From Pectobacterium polaris (lineage in GTDB: Bacteria; Pseudomonadota; Gammaproteobacteria; Enterobacterales; Enterobacteriaceae), in contig NZ_CP017481.1 in NCBI RefSeq assembly GCF_002307355.1, positions 3,224,001 through 3,288,000 on the forward strand: DNA of 64,000 nt, in the 5' to 3' direction. Of the stretch, positions 62,104 to 64,000 are shown piece by piece; the first letter of the stretch is position 1; every line of letters starts with the position of its first letter. The notes under the pieces are model-generated. The model searched no databases, was not told where the DNA came from, and saw only the letters and a list, made by a program, of their open reading frames with translations. The translations under genes and the position numbers were made by a program.

Positions 62104-62266
62104 TCGGTTTGATTCGCAGACGTAAAAAGCAGTTTAGTAAAGCAGTTCTCATTTCAAAGTGTTATCCATAGATATCCCTTCTTTTGAGCCTCCTTATCGT
62201 TGCTAATTAAATTCTGTGCACAGGCCCTATTTGCCGGAAGGCGCTATACAAATTAAGGTAATTTCT
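62104..62266 (+). promoter_or_regulatory. cspA-type thermoregulating 5' leader
   Basis: From CGGTTTGATTCGCAGAC to the start codon (about 163 bases) the leader parallels the recalled E. coli cspA leader (159 bases). It has a cold-box-like start, AAGCAGTTTAGTAAAGCAGT, the TTATC...GATATCCC element, GCCGGAAGGC and AAGGTAAT before ATG. In cspA this RNA folds differently in cold and warm, raising translation in the cold. Function here is inferred from similarity. Confidence 0.82.
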
Positions 62267-62479
62267 ATGTCTAATAAAATGACTGGTTTAGTAAAATGGT
62301 TTGACGCTGGTAAAGGTTTTGGTTTCATTACTCCTGACAACGGCAGCAAAGATGTATTCGTACATTTCTCTGCTATTCAGAGCAACGATTTCAAAACTCT
62401 GGACGAAGGCCAAAAGGTTGAGTTCACTATTGAAAATGGCCAGAAAGGCCCATCAGCTGGCAACGTTGTCGCGCTGTAA
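62267..62479 (+). CDS. CspA-family cold shock protein
   Basis: This 70-residue OB-fold RNA chaperone carries RNP1 (KGFGFI) and RNP2 (VFVHF). The start at 62267 ([12 protein letters not shown]) follows AAGGTAAT; the frame is open to 62216 but that would lie in the leader. It resembles CspA/CspG more than CspC/CspE. The long cspA-like leader also argues for a cold-induced member. A terminator follows 90 bases on. Confidence 0.94.
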   Translation: MSNKMTGLVKWFDAGKGFGFITPDNGSKDVFVHFSAIQSNDFKTLDEGQKVEFTIENGQKGPSAGNVVAL

Positions 62480-62566
62480 TAGCCGCGCCATAATAGCCAA
62501 ATGAATTAATGTTTCTCTTGCGATAGCGATGATGGTTTAATCCGGAGCGGTCAAGAAAAGCACTCA

Positions 62567-62597
62567 GAACCCCTAGCGTAAAGCTGGGGGTTTTTGT
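62567..62597 (+). terminator. Rho-independent terminator after the csp gene
   Basis: AACCCCTAGC pairs with GCTGGGGGTT (one wobble or mismatch) around a five-base loop, followed by TTTTTG. Confidence 0.85.
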
Positions 62598-62696
62598 TTA
62601 TCTATCAATCATAGAAAATTACAGCGGCTTTTATCTTCCAACTTGGCCAGAATAGCCGGACTATCTATCTTAATCGCGCATGTTCTTATGAGATAG

Positions 62697-62999
62697 CTAA
62701 AATCGCTTTGCTTTAATTGGAGGAAAGCGTGAGTCGTTTTCGCAAGGAATCCCATCACGGTCGCCATCCATTTTGGTATCAGGACAGTTTTGAATGAAAA
62801 AATAGGCCTCATCTCTAGAGTCCATCTGGCTACAATACTGCCTGCCGTCACAAACAAATCGATTTTTTTCTTGTTTTCGATCTTCTGTCTTTGTTTTTTC
62901 CGTTCTCTGACTATCATGATCATAAGGATAGGACGATGCTGGCTGAATAGTAAAAAAGAATGCTGTAGATAGTAGAATAACGAAGAGTTTCCGTTTCAT
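62697..62999 (-). CDS. Secreted excalibur-domain protein
   Basis: This 100-residue precursor has a signal peptide (MKRKLFVILLSTAFFFTIQP, cleavage near ASS). A charged linker (QRTEKTKTEDRKQEKN) follows, and then an excalibur domain with four Cys (FVCDGRQYCSQM, FIQNCP, MDGDRDGIPCE). The DGDRDG loop is calcium-binding in this family. The start at 62999 follows GGA at a usable distance; an ATG at 63011 is also in frame. The role is unknown; often fused to nucleases elsewhere, but it is alone here. Confidence 0.85.
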   Translation of the reverse strand: MKRKLFVILLSTAFFFTIQPASSYPYDHDSQRTEKTKTEDRKQEKNRFVCDGRQYCSQMDSRDEAYFFIQNCPDTKMDGDRDGIPCENDSRFPPIKAKRF

Positions 63000-63236
63000 C
63001 GAAATATCCATGAAAGAATTGTATAAAGTAAGCCTATCATCCTTACTGGAGCATAAAGATTAATAATTCTTCATTATCAACGTAAAGGTTGTGATGAAAA
63101 CCTCATTGGTGCTGTTTAAAAAGTAATCTTTTTCTGTGAAAAAGCGCTTTCGCGAGCTGTGTTTCTTTCCAAAGTTGTCTCTCGTTCTAAAAATTATCGA
63201 CTAAATTGATAGAATACGACGTAATGGGAGGAAACG

Positions 63237-63383
63237 ATGACTGAGAAAAATACGGGTACTAAACACAAGGATGAAAATGACCATCCAGCAAAAGGTGCAC
63301 CTAAAGATCAGGGGGAGATTCCGCGCAAACGTGATGACAGCAAGGATGATGTCGATGATCCGTTTGATGCGAATAAGGATTAA
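63237..63383 (+). CDS. Small hydrophilic protein, 48 residues
   Basis: ATG at 63237 follows GGGAGGAAAC, an excellent ribosome site, and opens 48 codons: MTEKNTGTKHKDENDHPAKG... ending DDPFDANKD. Nearly all residues are charged or polar, and it should be disordered. It lacks a signal peptide. I do not recognise a named family. It lies between the excalibur gene and the cupin gene. Confidence 0.75.
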   Translation: MTEKNTGTKHKDENDHPAKGAPKDQGEIPRKRDDSKDDVDDPFDANKD

Positions 63384-63425
63384 TAGGTTGGCGACAGGTT
63401 TCTGTCGCCAATATGTAGCGAAAAG

Positions 63426-63908
63426 TTAGTGCGCTTTAGGCGCGACGGTAACCGATGCATCGGGGGTGAAATAATCGCTATCATCCACAATTGGAATATA
63501 AATCCTGACCCATTCAGTCCCTTCAACCATCTCCCAGCTATGTCCTTCTCCCTGTGTATCGGCGGCAATCAAGACGGTTCCAGGAGAAAGCAGAAAAGTG
63601 GAACCATCGCTAACCCGAAATTTCAACGTGCCTTTCAGCGTGATGACATATTGTTTGCGCGGTGCCGGGTGAACGTTCATCTCCCACGCTTCCGTGGAAT
63701 TACTGAGCCAAAATTTTTGTGCAGTGATTTTTTCCAGTGTAGGCACGCTGCCTGTGACGAAGGCTGAGTGATTATCTTGTGTATTGATGAGTTTGATAGC
63801 CGGTATCCGGGTTTCCTCTGTCTGCGTCGAAGAGGACGTTGCGGAATAAGCCGTAACGGAAAACCATAATCCGGCAAGCGCCAGAAGAAAACGCGATGTC
63901 TTTTTCAT
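63426..63908 (-). CDS. Exported cupin-domain protein
   Basis: This 160-residue precursor has a signal peptide (MKKTSRFLLALAGLWFSVTAYSA). A single cupin barrel follows, with a first motif around MNVHPAPRKQYVITLKG and a second around GEGHSWEMVEG. The metal-binding His set is partly preserved. Single-domain cupins of this kind have varied or unknown functions. It is periplasmic by the signal peptide. Convergent with the 48-residue gene. Its upstream region continues to the window edge. Confidence 0.82.
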   Translation of the reverse strand: MKKTSRFLLALAGLWFSVTAYSATSSSTQTEETRIPAIKLINTQDNHSAFVTGSVPTLEKITAQKFWLSNSTEAWEMNVHPAPRKQYVITLKGTLKFRVSDGSTFLLSPGTVLIAADTQGEGHSWEMVEGTEWVRIYIPIVDDSDYFTPDASVTVAPKAH

Positions 63909-64000
63909 TTAAATAAAATCCATATTATCTATGCCCGATAAGCAGGCAACCCTATATATGTCAGCCGTCTCTGTGTACGTCTTACAACGTCGGGGATGGT

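Overview
The window is ordinary chromosomal sequence of an enterobacterium of the soft-rot group, most likely Pectobacterium or a close relative. This is judged from how closely the proteins match recalled Escherichia coli orthologues, the moderate GC content, the long blocks of E. coli-like gene order with breakpoints, and a dispersed ~123-bp palindromic repeat of a type I associate with this group. The genus is an inference; no search was run.

Layout. Positions 1-14.5 kb follow an E. coli-like block: pncB (cut by the window edge), pepN, pyrD (with a PurR box), zapC, ycbX, rlmL, uup, the pqiABC envelope lipid-transport operon and rmf. A chemoreceptor gene and tRNA-Ser(GGA) with duplicated terminators follow. 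From 17 to 34.6 kb come ycdX-ycdY, yceB, grxB, mdtH, rimJ, yceH, yceM, murJ, argS, yecM, cutC, cmoBA, yecN, yecE and an EAL-HDOD signalling protein. From 35 to 40.4 kb is aspS-nudB-yebC-ruvC-ruvAB. From 40.5 to 45.3 kb is the most accessory-looking segment: a sugar porin, PTS EIIA and PTS EIIC of the cellobiose/lactose class, and a divergent LacI-type regulator with operator-like palindromes. From 45.3 to 50.5 kb are znuBC/znuA around a Zur box, mepM, and lpxM broken by a frameshift. From 50.6 to 61.6 kb are pykA, hexR, zwf (with a HexR box), eda, purT (PurR box), ptrB, holE, ftnA and yebY. The right end carries the SdsR small RNA, a cspA-family cold-shock gene with a cspA-type 5' leader, an excalibur-domain secreted protein, a 48-residue hydrophilic protein and an exported cupin.

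How the genes work together. pykA, hexR, zwf and eda form the HexR-linked core of the pentose phosphate, Entner-Doudoroff and lower glycolytic routes. znuABC is the zinc importer. cmoA and cmoB cooperate in tRNA wobble-uridine modification. ruvABC is the Holliday junction machinery. mepM and lpxM share a locus devoted to the envelope.

I found no defence island, prophage, biosynthetic cluster, CRISPR array or IS element. The observations most worth a second look are two single-base deficits in G runs (ycbX and lpxM), a PTS operon with no EIIB or hydrolase, several small ORFs below usual annotation thresholds, a His-rich extension on PqiA, and short-period repeats in intergenic gaps. Comparisons with E. 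coli proteins are from memory.
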